Source: DAOUGC01 sp034429695
GTDB lineage: Bacteria > Chloroflexota > Anaerolineae > Anaerolineales > Anaerolineaceae
Assembly: GCA_034429695.1 (NCBI GenBank)
Contig: DAOUGC010000050.1
Location: 1 to 6,770, forward strand
Length of the DNA: 6,770 nt
Direction of reading: 5' to 3'
In this document: piece after piece, positions 1 through 5,227 of the stretch
How positions within the stretch are numbered: the first letter of the stretch is position 1
How the letters are laid out: every line of letters starts with the position of its first letter
The notes under the pieces: model-generated
The model's database searches: none
The model's input: the letters and a program-made list of their open reading frames with translations, nothing else
Told to the model about the DNA's origin: nothing
Made by a program: the position numbers and the translations under genes

Positions 1-67
1 AAACGGTGGGTTCAAAACCGGATGAGGTTGGGATGGATGTTGGTTATTACCCCTGTCGAAAGGGCGG

Positions 68-97
68 TTGGTTAATTCCCTTATATTAAGATAGAAT
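68..97 (+). promoter_or_regulatory. Candidate sigma-70-type promoter of the M24-like/corrinoid operon
   Basis: A TAGAAT box (92-97, one mismatch to TATAAT) lies 18 bp downstream of TTGGTT (68-73), a weak -35. Transcription would begin near 103-105. This is downstream of the ATG at 99 but upstream of the purine-rich ribosome site at 111-119, so the promoter agrees with translation starting at 126. The -35 is poor, so this is a suggestion only. In bases 1-98 one frame stays open to a TAA at 73-75 and another to a TAA at 87-89. Either could be the tail of an upstream gene, but neither is recognisable. Confidence 0.35.
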
Positions 98-125
98 CAT
101 GGCAGCCTTTTGGAGGAGGGAAACC

Positions 126-1220
126 ATGGCCGATGATTCGGCGAAGTTTATCGCAGGCAAGCTGTCTGCCTTGCGGGAATTAATGGACAGGCGCGGGCTG
201 GATTCAATCTGGTTGCAGCGCACCAGCAGCTTTGCCTGGGCAACCGACGGCGCTGCTTCTTATATCAATACGGCTTCCACCACAGGTGAAGCCTCGCTGC
301 TGATCACGCGTGATCGGCACTATTTGTTAACCAATAATATTGAAGCCACCCGCCTGGAAAGCGAAGAACACCTCAAAGACCAGGGCTGGGAGTTTGTGCT
401 CGATCAATGGTACGACCCGGCGGATGCTGTGGCGCGTTTGGGCGGAAGGACCGCCAGCGACATGGGCGGAGAGGTGGCCGGGGAAATATCGGTGCTGCGC
501 TCGCGCCTTAACCAGCGTGAAATTGATCGTTTTCGCTTCAATGCGCAGCAGTGTGCCGCCGCCATGGACGCCGCCTGCCGGGCTGTGCGCCCCGGGATGA
601 GCGAGCACCACATCGCCGCGCTGCTGCTGGATGAGACCCAAAAACGCGGTCCACAGCCGGTGGTGGTGCTGGTTGCCACCGATGAGCGCATTTTCAATTA
701 CCGCCATCCGCTGCCCACCGCCAAAAAGCTGGATCGCTACGCCATGCTGATCCTGTGCGGGCGCTGGCTGGGCGGTGTGGTGTCGCTGACCCGCCTGGTT
801 TACTTTGGCGCGGCGCTGCCTGAAGAAATTGGACGCAAGAACCGGGCTTGCTGTCAGGTGAATGCCACAGCACTGGCGGCAACACGTGCGGGCCGGACCA
901 TCGGTGATGTTTTTGCCGATATTCAGGCGGCATATGAAACAGCCGGATTCCCGGGTGAATGGAAACTGCATCACCAGGGCGGGTCGGCTGGTTTTGAGCC
1001 GCGCGAGACGCTGGGCAAGCCGGGCGTAAAGGCGCCGGTTGAGGCCGGGCAGGTATACGCCTGGAACCCGAGCATCACCGGTACCAAGGTGGAAGACAGT
1101 GTGCTGGTGACCGCGGATGGAATTGAAATACTGACGGAAATCCCCGGCTGGCCTTCGCTTGAAGTGACCTCGCCGGACGGCAGGACCTGGCATCAGCCGG
1201 ATATATTATTGATCAAATAA
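126..1220 (+). CDS. Divergent creatinase/M24-family (pita-bread fold) protein, probably metal-free
   Basis: This 364-residue protein has the two-domain architecture of creatinase and Xaa-Pro aminopeptidases: an N-terminal creatinase-like domain (about 10-120) and a C-terminal pita-bread domain (about 130-340). Landmarks are NYRHPLP (191-197), SLTRLVYFG (220-228), HHQGG (282-286), WNPSITGTKVED (313-324) and a closing VTADGIEILT. Canonical M24 peptidases bind two metals through Asp-Asp-His-Glu-Glu. Here there is no Asp at all between residues 204 and 260, where both aspartates should lie; their region reads LILCG and SLTR. The first glutamate (normally in an EPG motif) is Asn314. His194, His283 and Glu323 remain. 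A metal-dependent peptidase is therefore unlikely. Creatinase, which hydrolyses a C-N bond without metal, is the known precedent, but the substrate is unknown. The ATG at 126 is preferred over the ATG at 99 because GGAGGAGGG (111-119) lies just upstream of 126. The corrinoid gene follows after 24 bp, so the two are probably co-transcribed. Confidence 0.85.
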   Translation: MADDSAKFIAGKLSALRELMDRRGLDSIWLQRTSSFAWATDGAASYINTASTTGEASLLITRDRHYLLTNNIEATRLESEEHLKDQGWEFVLDQWYDPADAVARLGGRTASDMGGEVAGEISVLRSRLNQREIDRFRFNAQQCAAAMDAACRAVRPGMSEHHIAALLLDETQKRGPQPVVVLVATDERIFNYRHPLPTAKKLDRYAMLILCGRWLGGVVSLTRLVYFGAALPEEIGRKNRACCQVNATALAATRAGRTIGDVFADIQAAYETAGFPGEWKLHHQGGSAGFEPRETLGKPGVKAPVEAGQVYAWNPSITGTKVEDSVLVTADGIEILTEIPGWPSLEVTSPDGRTWHQPDILLIK

Positions 1221-1244
1221 CGGAAGTACACGGAAAGGACAGGC

Positions 1245-1880
1245 ATGGAACCCAAATTGCAAGCCGTTTACTCTGCCATTGTGGATGGAAATCCGAACGC
1301 TGCCCGCGACGCGGTGGCAGCCGCCCTGGAAGCCGGGTTTGCCCCGGACGTTGTTCTTAATGAAGCCATGGTTACTGCCATGGCTGAGGTGGGGCGCCTG
1401 TTTGAGGAGGGGGAGTACTACGTGCCCGAAATGTTGATCGCGGCGCGCGCCATGCAGGGTGGGTTGGTGTTGATCAAGCCGCTGCTGGTGCAGGACAATG
1501 TACAATCGGCAGGCAAAATTGTGATCGGTACGGTCAAGGGCGACATGCACGACATCGGCAAGAACCTGGTGGCGATGATGCTGGAAGGCGCGGCATTTGA
1601 GGTGATCGATTTGGGAACCGATGTGACCCCTGAACGGTTTGTGGAAGCCGCCCGCGAGCACAATGCAAATGTGGTGGCCATGAGTGCACTGCTGACCACC
1701 ACCATGGCAAACATGAAAGCCACCATTGAGGCTTTGCAGAATGCCGGTGTGCGGGAACAGGTGAAGGTGGTGGTGGGCGGTGCCCCGTTGACCGCTGATT
1801 ACGCCAGCCAGATCGGCGCGGATGGTTACGCACCGGATGCCTCCCGCGCCGTCGCCATGGTGAGAGGTCTGATAGGATAA
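1245..1880 (+). CDS. Corrinoid (cobalamin-binding) protein of a methyltransferase system
   Basis: This 211-residue protein matches the MtaC/MtbC/MttC-type corrinoid proteins in length and architecture. A helical methionine-synthase-type cap domain (about 1-85, with the typical FEEGEYYVPEMLIAARAM run at 53-70) precedes a Rossmann-like B12-binding domain (about 90-211). The cobalt-ligating motif DMHDIGKN is at 100-107, with His102 as the lower axial ligand. SALLTTTM (147-154) and GGAPL (178-182) are the usual sites contacting the dimethylbenzimidazole tail, and GADGYAPDA (191-199) closes the domain. Such proteins accept a methyl group from a substrate-specific methyltransferase and pass it to a second one, usually onto tetrahydrofolate or another carrier in the cytoplasm. 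No methyltransferase lies within the window, so the substrate (methanol, methylamine, betaine, methoxy-aromatic or other) cannot be read. The start follows AAGGA (1235-1239) at 5 nt. The gene lies downstream of the M24-like gene and ends before the paired hairpins at 1911-2008. Confidence 0.95.
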   Translation: MEPKLQAVYSAIVDGNPNAARDAVAAALEAGFAPDVVLNEAMVTAMAEVGRLFEEGEYYVPEMLIAARAMQGGLVLIKPLLVQDNVQSAGKIVIGTVKGDMHDIGKNLVAMMLEGAAFEVIDLGTDVTPERFVEAAREHNANVVAMSALLTTTMANMKATIEALQNAGVREQVKVVVGGAPLTADYASQIGADGYAPDASRAVAMVRGLIG

Positions 1881-1910
1881 TCCAGCTCAGATGGGCGACA
1901 GTCACTGTCC

Positions 1911-1941
1911 GGGCTTGATCTTCAAAAGTTGATCAAGTCCC
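1911..1941 (+). terminator. Stem-loop downstream of the corrinoid gene
   Basis: Arms 1911-1920 (GGGCTTGATC) and 1931-1941 (GATCAAGTCCC) pair over 10 bp with one bulged T, around a 10-nt loop. Only a short T-rich stretch (CGTTTAAAC) follows, so by itself it would be a weak intrinsic terminator for the plus-strand operon. It is 30 bp after the stop codon and just before the larger inverted repeat at 1954-2008. A smaller hairpin, GACAG/CTGTC (1897-1901/1905-1909), sits just upstream. Confidence 0.45.
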
Positions 1942-1953
1942 GTTTAAACAAAT

Positions 1954-2008
1954 CCGCAAAGCTGCGGGGATGTAAAGAAAAATCTTCTTTGCGCCCGCAG
2001 CTTTGCGG
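1954..2008. terminator. Bidirectional terminator: perfect 15-bp inverted repeat between convergent genes
   Basis: CCGCAAAGCTGCGGG (1954-1968) and CCCGCAGCTTTGCGG (1994-2008) are exact reverse complements. The 25-nt spacer itself pairs: AAAGAA (1974-1979) with TTCTTT (1985-1990), extended by a G-C and two G-T pairs, giving an almost continuous hairpin of about 24 bp. It lies between the stop of the corrinoid gene (1880, plus) and the stop of the Mrp gene (2037, minus). On the minus strand the stem is followed by ATTTGTTT; on the plus strand by TTTATGG and, further on, ATTATTTT. Position and symmetry suit a shared terminator for both convergent units. Confidence 0.75.
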
Positions 2009-2036
2009 TTTATGGTGTGATTATTTTACCGGTTGG

Positions 2037-3080
2037 TTATTTGCCCGCCAGTTGTTGCACCAGCGCTTCAAGCTCAGGCAGGCGCACTTCTTCCACCCGG
2101 CCGGTGTCTGACAGTACCGCCACATCCGGCTGGATGGGCAGGCGCGCGCTCAATGGAGCGCCAGCAGCATCGGCCAGTTCCTGCGCGTGGCTGGGGCCAT
2201 ACAACTCGTGCTGGCTGCCGCAATCCGGGCAGCGGAAATAGCTCATGTTTTCCACCACGCCCAGAATGGGTTTGTTCAACTGCTTGATCAGATGCACAGC
2301 CTTGCGCACCACCATGCCCGCCAGATCCTGTGGTGTGGTCACCAGCACCACGCCGTCCACCGGCAGGTTTTGCAAAACAGCCAAAGCCGCGTCTGATGTG
2401 CCGGGGGGCAGGTCCACCAGCAGCTCATCCAGCTTGCCCCACAGGGCATCCGTCCAGAATTTTTGGATGGTGCTTGAGATCATGGGGCCGCGCCACACCA
2501 CCGGCATGTCTTCCTCCTGCAGCAGCAGGTTGGTGGAGACAATTTTTATGCCAGTGCGGCTGGTGGCCGGCAGCATGCCCAGATCGGTTCCGCGCAGGCC
2601 GCCGGGGGGCAGCCCGAACAGGCGCGGGATGCTGGGTCCGGTGATGTCGGCGTCCAGAATGCCAACGCGATGACCGCTGCGCGCCAGCCCGCAGGCCAGC
2701 AACGCCGTGGTGGATGACTTGCCCACCCCACCCTTGCCGCTCATCACGGCGATCACGCGCTTGACCTTGTTGAACTCGTTGAGCTTGGGCAGGTTCATCT
2801 GCCCGCGCCCCATCACAGCACGGCGTTCCTCGTCGGTCATGGCAGAGAAGGTGATGTTGACCGCCGTGACACCGGGGATGGCTGCCACTGCGGCGCGCGC
2901 GTCTTCGTCAATTTTGCTGCGCAGCGGGCAGGTGGGAATGGTGAGGGCAATGGTAAAGTCCACACTGTTGTCAGGGTTGATCTTTACCTCCCGCACCATG
3001 TTGAGATCGGTCAGGCTGCGGTGCAGCTCGGGGTCCATCACTTTGGACAGTGCGTCGATCACTTGTTGCTGGGTGGGCAT
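2037..3080 (-). CDS. mrp: Mrp/ApbC/NBP35-family Fe-S cluster carrier ATPase with N-terminal MIP18 domain
   Basis: This 347-residue cytoplasmic P-loop NTPase is of the MinD/Mrp group, whose members assemble or carry Fe-S clusters and deliver them to apoproteins. Residues about 4-80 form the MIP18/DUF59 domain, with the conserved Cys51 in the run TIPTCPL. The ATPase domain starts near 107: deviant Walker A SGKGGVGKS (114-122), DADITGPSIPRLFG (143-156), and the Walker B/switch II run LLVDLPPGTSD (220-230). The CPDC motif (284-287) supplies the two cysteines that ligate a bridging cluster in a dimer. All key residues are present and the length is normal for bacterial Mrp with the extra N-domain. 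AAGGAG lies upstream on the minus strand (3098-3093), 12 nt from the ATG, longer than usual, with three tandem CCTG units as the spacer. The NADH dehydrogenase gene ends 55 bp upstream on the same strand, so the two may be co-transcribed, although a TATAAT is present in the gap. Confidence 0.95.
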   Translation of the reverse strand: MPTQQQVIDALSKVMDPELHRSLTDLNMVREVKINPDNSVDFTIALTIPTCPLRSKIDEDARAAVAAIPGVTAVNITFSAMTDEERRAVMGRGQMNLPKLNEFNKVKRVIAVMSGKGGVGKSSTTALLACGLARSGHRVGILDADITGPSIPRLFGLPPGGLRGTDLGMLPATSRTGIKIVSTNLLLQEEDMPVVWRGPMISSTIQKFWTDALWGKLDELLVDLPPGTSDAALAVLQNLPVDGVVLVTTPQDLAGMVVRKAVHLIKQLNKPILGVVENMSYFRCPDCGSQHELYGPSHAQELADAAGAPLSARLPIQPDVAVLSDTGRVEEVRLPELEALVQQLAGK

Positions 3081-3116
3081 CAGGCAGGCAGGCTCCTTGA
3101 GGATAAAAGTGGCACT

Positions 3117-3122
3117 ATTATA
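3117..3122 (-). promoter_or_regulatory. Possible -10 element for mrp
   Basis: The minus strand reads a perfect TATAAT (3122 to 3117), 36 bp before the mrp start codon, in the 55-bp gap after the NADH dehydrogenase gene. No convincing -35 is visible at 16-18 bp; that position falls over the end of the upstream gene. If used, mrp would be transcribed independently, with a leader of about 30 nt carrying the AAGGAG site. Confidence 0.3.
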
Positions 3123-3135
3123 ACGGTTGCGGTGC

Positions 3136-4422
3136 TCAATAGGTGCGCCGGTCGCCAGGTTCTTCGATCAGGCGCAGCGGGCGGTCATAGAAGATATACT
3201 GCCAGGCCCAGTCCACCAGCACCACCAGGCGGTTGCGAAAACCGATCAACTGCATGATGTGCACCACCAGCCACACCAGCCAGGCAAAGAACCCCTTTAG
3301 TTTAAAGCCTCCAATTTGCGCCACCGCCTTGCTGCGCCCGATGGTGGCGAGCATGCCGGGGTCTTTGTATTGAAATGCACCCGGAACTGCGCCCTGTGCC
3401 AGTAGCAGGATGTTTTTGGCAGCGCGTTCCGCCTGTTGAATGGCGACCGGCGCCACCATGGGTAGCGGCTGGCCGTCTGGTCCTTGCAATGAGGCTGAAT
3501 CGCCGATCACCAGCACCTCGGGGCGGGTGGCAACCTGCAGGGTGGGGGTGACGATGATGCGTTTCATTTTGTCCTGCGGCAGACCGAGCGTGTCCAGCAG
3601 CGGGTTGGCGCGCACCCCGGCCGCCCAGATCACCGTCTGGGTGGGCAGACTTTCGCCGTCCTTGAAGGTCAGCACTTCACCGTCGTAGCCAGCCACCAGA
3701 CTGTTCAGGCGTACATCAACGCGTTTGCGGCGCAGGGTCTCGGCGGTGAACTGGCTGAGGTTTTCCGGCATGGCCGAGAGCAGGCGCGGCAGGCCTTCCA
3801 CCAAAATAACGCGCACTTCCTCGCGAATGTTGATGTTGGGAAAGTCCTTGCGCAGCACGCGGCGGAACAATTCGGAAATGGCTCCGGCACACTCCACGCC
3901 GGTGGGTCCCCCACCCACCACCACAAAGGTGAGCATGGCGCGGCGTTTTTCCGGGTCGGTCTCGCGGCTGGCACGCTCAAACTGGCGCAGCAGGCGGTTG
4001 CGCACTGAAACTGCGTCGCGGATGGTTTTGAGGGTCAGGCTGTTTTCTTCCATGGATTGCATGCCAAAGAAGTTATTGGCGCTGCCCAGACCGATCACCA
4101 GATAATCGTAATCCAGCACGCCGGTCGATGTGGTCACTTTGCGCGCGTCCAGATCAATACCGGTCACCTCCCCCAGCCAGAAACGGGTATTGTGGCCCTT
4201 GCGCATGATGCCGCGCACGGGATAGGCAATTTCATCCGTGGACAGGCCTGCGGTTGCCACCTGATACAGCAGGGGCTGAAACAGGTGATAGTTGTTGCGG
4301 TCCACCAGGGTGGCTTGAACGGGCTGGTCGGTCAGGTTGCGCAGCACGCGCAGCCCGCCAAAACCCGCGCCGAGGATCAGCACGCGAGGAGGGTTGACGT
4401 CGGCCTGTGATTGTTCGGTCAT
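3136..4422 (-). CDS. ndh: Type II NADH:quinone oxidoreductase (NDH-2)
   Basis: This single-subunit FAD enzyme oxidises NADH and reduces membrane quinone without pumping protons. From the 4422 start it has 428 residues. Residue numbers that follow are counted from the longer GTG start at 4488 (450 residues). The FAD-binding Rossmann fold opens with RVLILGAGFGG (35-45). The family motif YHLFQPLLYQVATAGLS is at 67-83. The NADH-binding fold has VVVGGGPTGVECAG (189-202). VIGDSAS (327-333) and QQAERAAKNI (351-360) are the late FAD and quinone-side motifs. The C-terminus (about 400-437) is rich in Trp, Phe and Val, as expected for the membrane anchor. Two starts compete. GTG at 4488 follows a perfect AGGAGG (4499-4494) at 5 nt. 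ATG at 4422 follows AAAGGA (4434-4429) at 6 nt. I prefer 4422: the extra 22 residues look unlike the family and use A/T-ending codons, and a TAGAAT box at 4505-4500 would start transcription after the AGGAGG. The choice is not settled. Confidence 0.93.
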   Translation of the reverse strand: MTEQSQADVNPPRVLILGAGFGGLRVLRNLTDQPVQATLVDRNNYHLFQPLLYQVATAGLSTDEIAYPVRGIMRKGHNTRFWLGEVTGIDLDARKVTTSTGVLDYDYLVIGLGSANNFFGMQSMEENSLTLKTIRDAVSVRNRLLRQFERASRETDPEKRRAMLTFVVVGGGPTGVECAGAISELFRRVLRKDFPNINIREEVRVILVEGLPRLLSAMPENLSQFTAETLRRKRVDVRLNSLVAGYDGEVLTFKDGESLPTQTVIWAAGVRANPLLDTLGLPQDKMKRIIVTPTLQVATRPEVLVIGDSASLQGPDGQPLPMVAPVAIQQAERAAKNILLLAQGAVPGAFQYKDPGMLATIGRSKAVAQIGGFKLKGFFAWLVWLVVHIMQLIGFRNRLVVLVDWAWQYIFYDRPLRLIEEPGDRRTY

Positions 4423-4499
4423 TTTTGGTCCTTTCCGGTCTGGCGGCTGATTTCGATGGCAGGGTGATGCCGCCTGGTTATTTCCCACCTGTGCCTCCT

Positions 4500-4534
4500 A
4501 TTCTAACCCGTTCGGGCCGAAAATACCGGCCGGT
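4500..4534 (-). promoter_or_regulatory. Palindromes overlapping a candidate ndh promoter
   Basis: On the minus strand TAGAAT (4505 to 4500) could be a -10 box for ndh. Directly upstream lie CCCG-TT-CGGG (4507-4516), the near-palindrome TTCGGGCCGAA (4511-4521) and the perfect 10-bp palindrome ACCGGCCGGT (4525-4534). These cover the spacer and -35 area, where a repressor operator would be expected. No good -35 hexamer is seen, which would fit an activator-dependent or weak promoter. Regulation is inferred from geometry only. Confidence 0.3.
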
Positions 4535-4658
4535 GTGAAAGCCTGATAAGAGGGAACTTTCCGGCCTTTTCCGGCGTCCATGCAGTGGGTTTATTTTGCC
4601 CGGATGAACATTAATAAAAATTGTCCCAATTCTAATGATTCTGCGACTGATTCCTGTC

Positions 4659-4664
4659 TATAAT
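4659..4664 (+). promoter_or_regulatory. Perfect TATAAT box ahead of the structured leader and small ORF
   Basis: TATAAT at 4659-4664 matches the sigma-70 -10 consensus exactly. The best-placed -35 positions (4635-4642) are AT-rich but do not resemble TTGACA. Transcription would start near 4671 and read through the foldable segment, the 28-codon ORF at 4886 and the terminator at 5071. The preceding 4535-4658 is AT-rich towards its end, carries a weak CATTA/TAATG stem (4609-4637), and holds no gene that I can support. Confidence 0.4.
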
Positions 4665-4670
4665 GGATGT

Positions 4671-4885
4671 ATGACACATTCAGGTGTTGGCGCAGGGGGT
4701 GTACAGGTTCGCGGGAGTAGTTGCCACCCGTAAGCAACCGGTTTCCCCCCGACAATTGATGTGGAATGTCGCCCGCCGCGCACAGATTTGGCACAGGCGG
4801 GGTTATATTCCATACACCCGGCGTTCGATCATTCATAATCGACGCTGATCGTTTCTTATTGTTGATCCGGGCGAGGAGGTGAAGA
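4671..4885 (+). ncRNA. Candidate structured leader RNA or small RNA
   Basis: Between the TATAAT box and the small ORF the RNA can form a nested set of helices. A closing helix GGGUGU (4697-4702) pairs with ACACCC (4814-4819). Inside it UGGAAU (4762-4767) pairs with AUUCCA (4807-4812), and inside that CCCGCC (4772-4777) pairs with GGCGGG (4796-4801). On the 5' side GUUGC (4720-4724) pairs with GCAAC (4734-4738). CGGG (4712-4715) can pair with CCCG (4727-4730), which interleaves with it as an H-type pseudoknot. A separate hairpin, 4821-4829/4838-4845, has 8 bp and one bulge. I do not recognise a known riboswitch class. It could be a cis-regulatory leader for the small ORF, an independent RNA, or chance pairing. 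Confidence 0.3.
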
Positions 4886-4972
4886 ATGTCTGCGATTGTT
4901 TATCTGGCGGTGGTACTGGTTGGATTGGTCTTTGCGGCCATCAGTGTGATGGATGTTCAGCCCAGGCGGTGA
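4886..4972 (+). CDS. 28-residue single-span membrane peptide (unknown function)
   Basis: An ATG at 4886 opens a 28-codon frame ending in TGA (4970-4972). AGGAGGTG (4874-4881), a full match to the anti-Shine-Dalgarno, is placed 6 nt (core GGAGG) from the ATG; this is the strongest ribosome site in the window and the main reason to call the gene. The peptide begins MSAIVYLAVV. Residues 4-22 are uniformly hydrophobic, enough for one membrane helix, and the tail DVQPRR is polar with two arginines, suggesting a cytoplasmic C-terminus. Size and shape recall accessory subunits such as KdpF or CydX, but I see no specific similarity to either. It has a candidate promoter upstream and an intrinsic terminator about 100 bp downstream, so it may be a free-standing transcription unit. 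Short length leaves room for chance, but the ribosome site plus the hydrophobic pattern make that less likely. Confidence 0.55.
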   Translation: MSAIVYLAVVLVGLVFAAISVMDVQPRR

Positions 4973-5024
4973 AACGCACATGGCATTACCATCAGATCAA
5001 CCATATGGAAAACTTATCATAACG

Positions 5025-5054
5025 GGCAGGTGAAGCGCCGGTTTTTCACCTGCC
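5025..5054 (+). other. Perfect 10-bp stem-loop in the 3' region of the small-ORF transcript
   Basis: GGCAGGTGAA (5025-5034) and TTCACCTGCC (5045-5054) are exact reverse complements around a 10-nt loop. It is 53 bp after the small ORF and 16 bp before the terminator stem. No T-run follows, so it more likely stabilises the RNA end or is an operator than terminates transcription. Note that the 5' arm carries AGGTGAA, resembling the AGGTGAAG that covers the small ORF's ribosome site (4878-4885). The 3' arm (TTCACCT) could therefore pair with that site instead. Confidence 0.5.
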
Positions 5055-5070
5055 TGCAGGTCTTATTCAT

Positions 5071-5103
5071 TCCCCGGGATGCACCTCCCGGGGATTTTTC
5101 TTT
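5071..5103 (+). terminator. Strong intrinsic terminator after the small ORF
   Basis: TCCCCGGGA (5071-5079) and TCCCGGGGA (5086-5094) form a perfect 9-bp GC-rich stem with a 6-nt loop, followed at once by TTTTTCTTT (5095-5103). This is a textbook Rho-independent terminator on the plus strand. Since no other plus-strand gene lies between 1880 and it, its presence is evidence that a real transcript (small ORF and/or structured RNA) ends here. Confidence 0.85.
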
Positions 5104-5144
5104 ACGATTACCCCACGCAAGCGCCACGTTTACCCGATAATCAC

Positions 5145-5196
5145 CTTACAATTTGAGAAACTGGAACCGGAAGTCTTGACTTTTCGTCTTACAATT
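5145..5196 (+). promoter_or_regulatory. Upstream region of the Yip1 gene with a repeated CTTACAATT box
   Basis: CTTACAATT occurs at 5145-5153 and again at 5188-5196, 43 bp apart (about four helical turns). Each copy contains TACAAT, one mismatch from a -10 box. TTGACT (5176-5181) lies nearby but only 8 bp from the second copy, so it is not a standard -35. The second copy would give a leader of about 25 nt carrying the GAGGA ribosome site (5217-5221). The repeats could be tandem -10 elements or a regulator's binding sites. Confidence 0.35.
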
Positions 5197-5227
5197 AGGG
5201 GCATCTTTTCGGATTCGAGGACAAATT

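Noticed and set aside
45..66. Small CCCT/AGGG hairpin near the left edge as a terminator
   Set aside because: Only about four base pairs and no T-run follows.
327..1193. Long open frame (288 codons) on the minus strand opposite the M24-like gene
   Set aside because: It lies wholly antisense to a gene with clear family motifs. The translation shows no domain or hydrophobic pattern, and long antisense frames are common in GC-rich coding DNA.
4669..4733. Very short plus-strand frames starting at ATG 4669 or 4673, just after the TATAAT box
   Set aside because: They begin at or before the expected transcription start, have no Shine-Dalgarno, and end after about 20 codons with no pattern suggesting a protein.
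4711..4820. Resemblance of GGGAGTAG and the following hairpin to the yybP-ykoY (manganese) riboswitch
   Set aside because: Only the 5' GGGAGUAG-like piece matches. The characteristic 3' segment (an AGACCUU-type run closing the first helix) is not found, and the downstream gene is not a metal transporter.
4591..4836. 81-codon minus-strand frame in the intergenic region
   Set aside because: No ribosome site upstream of its ATG, no recognisable motif, and it runs opposite the better-supported leader and promoter signals.
5176..5195. TTGACT and TACAAT as a classical promoter for the Yip1 gene
   Set aside because: The two hexamers are only 8 bp apart, far short of the 16-18 bp a sigma-70 promoter needs.
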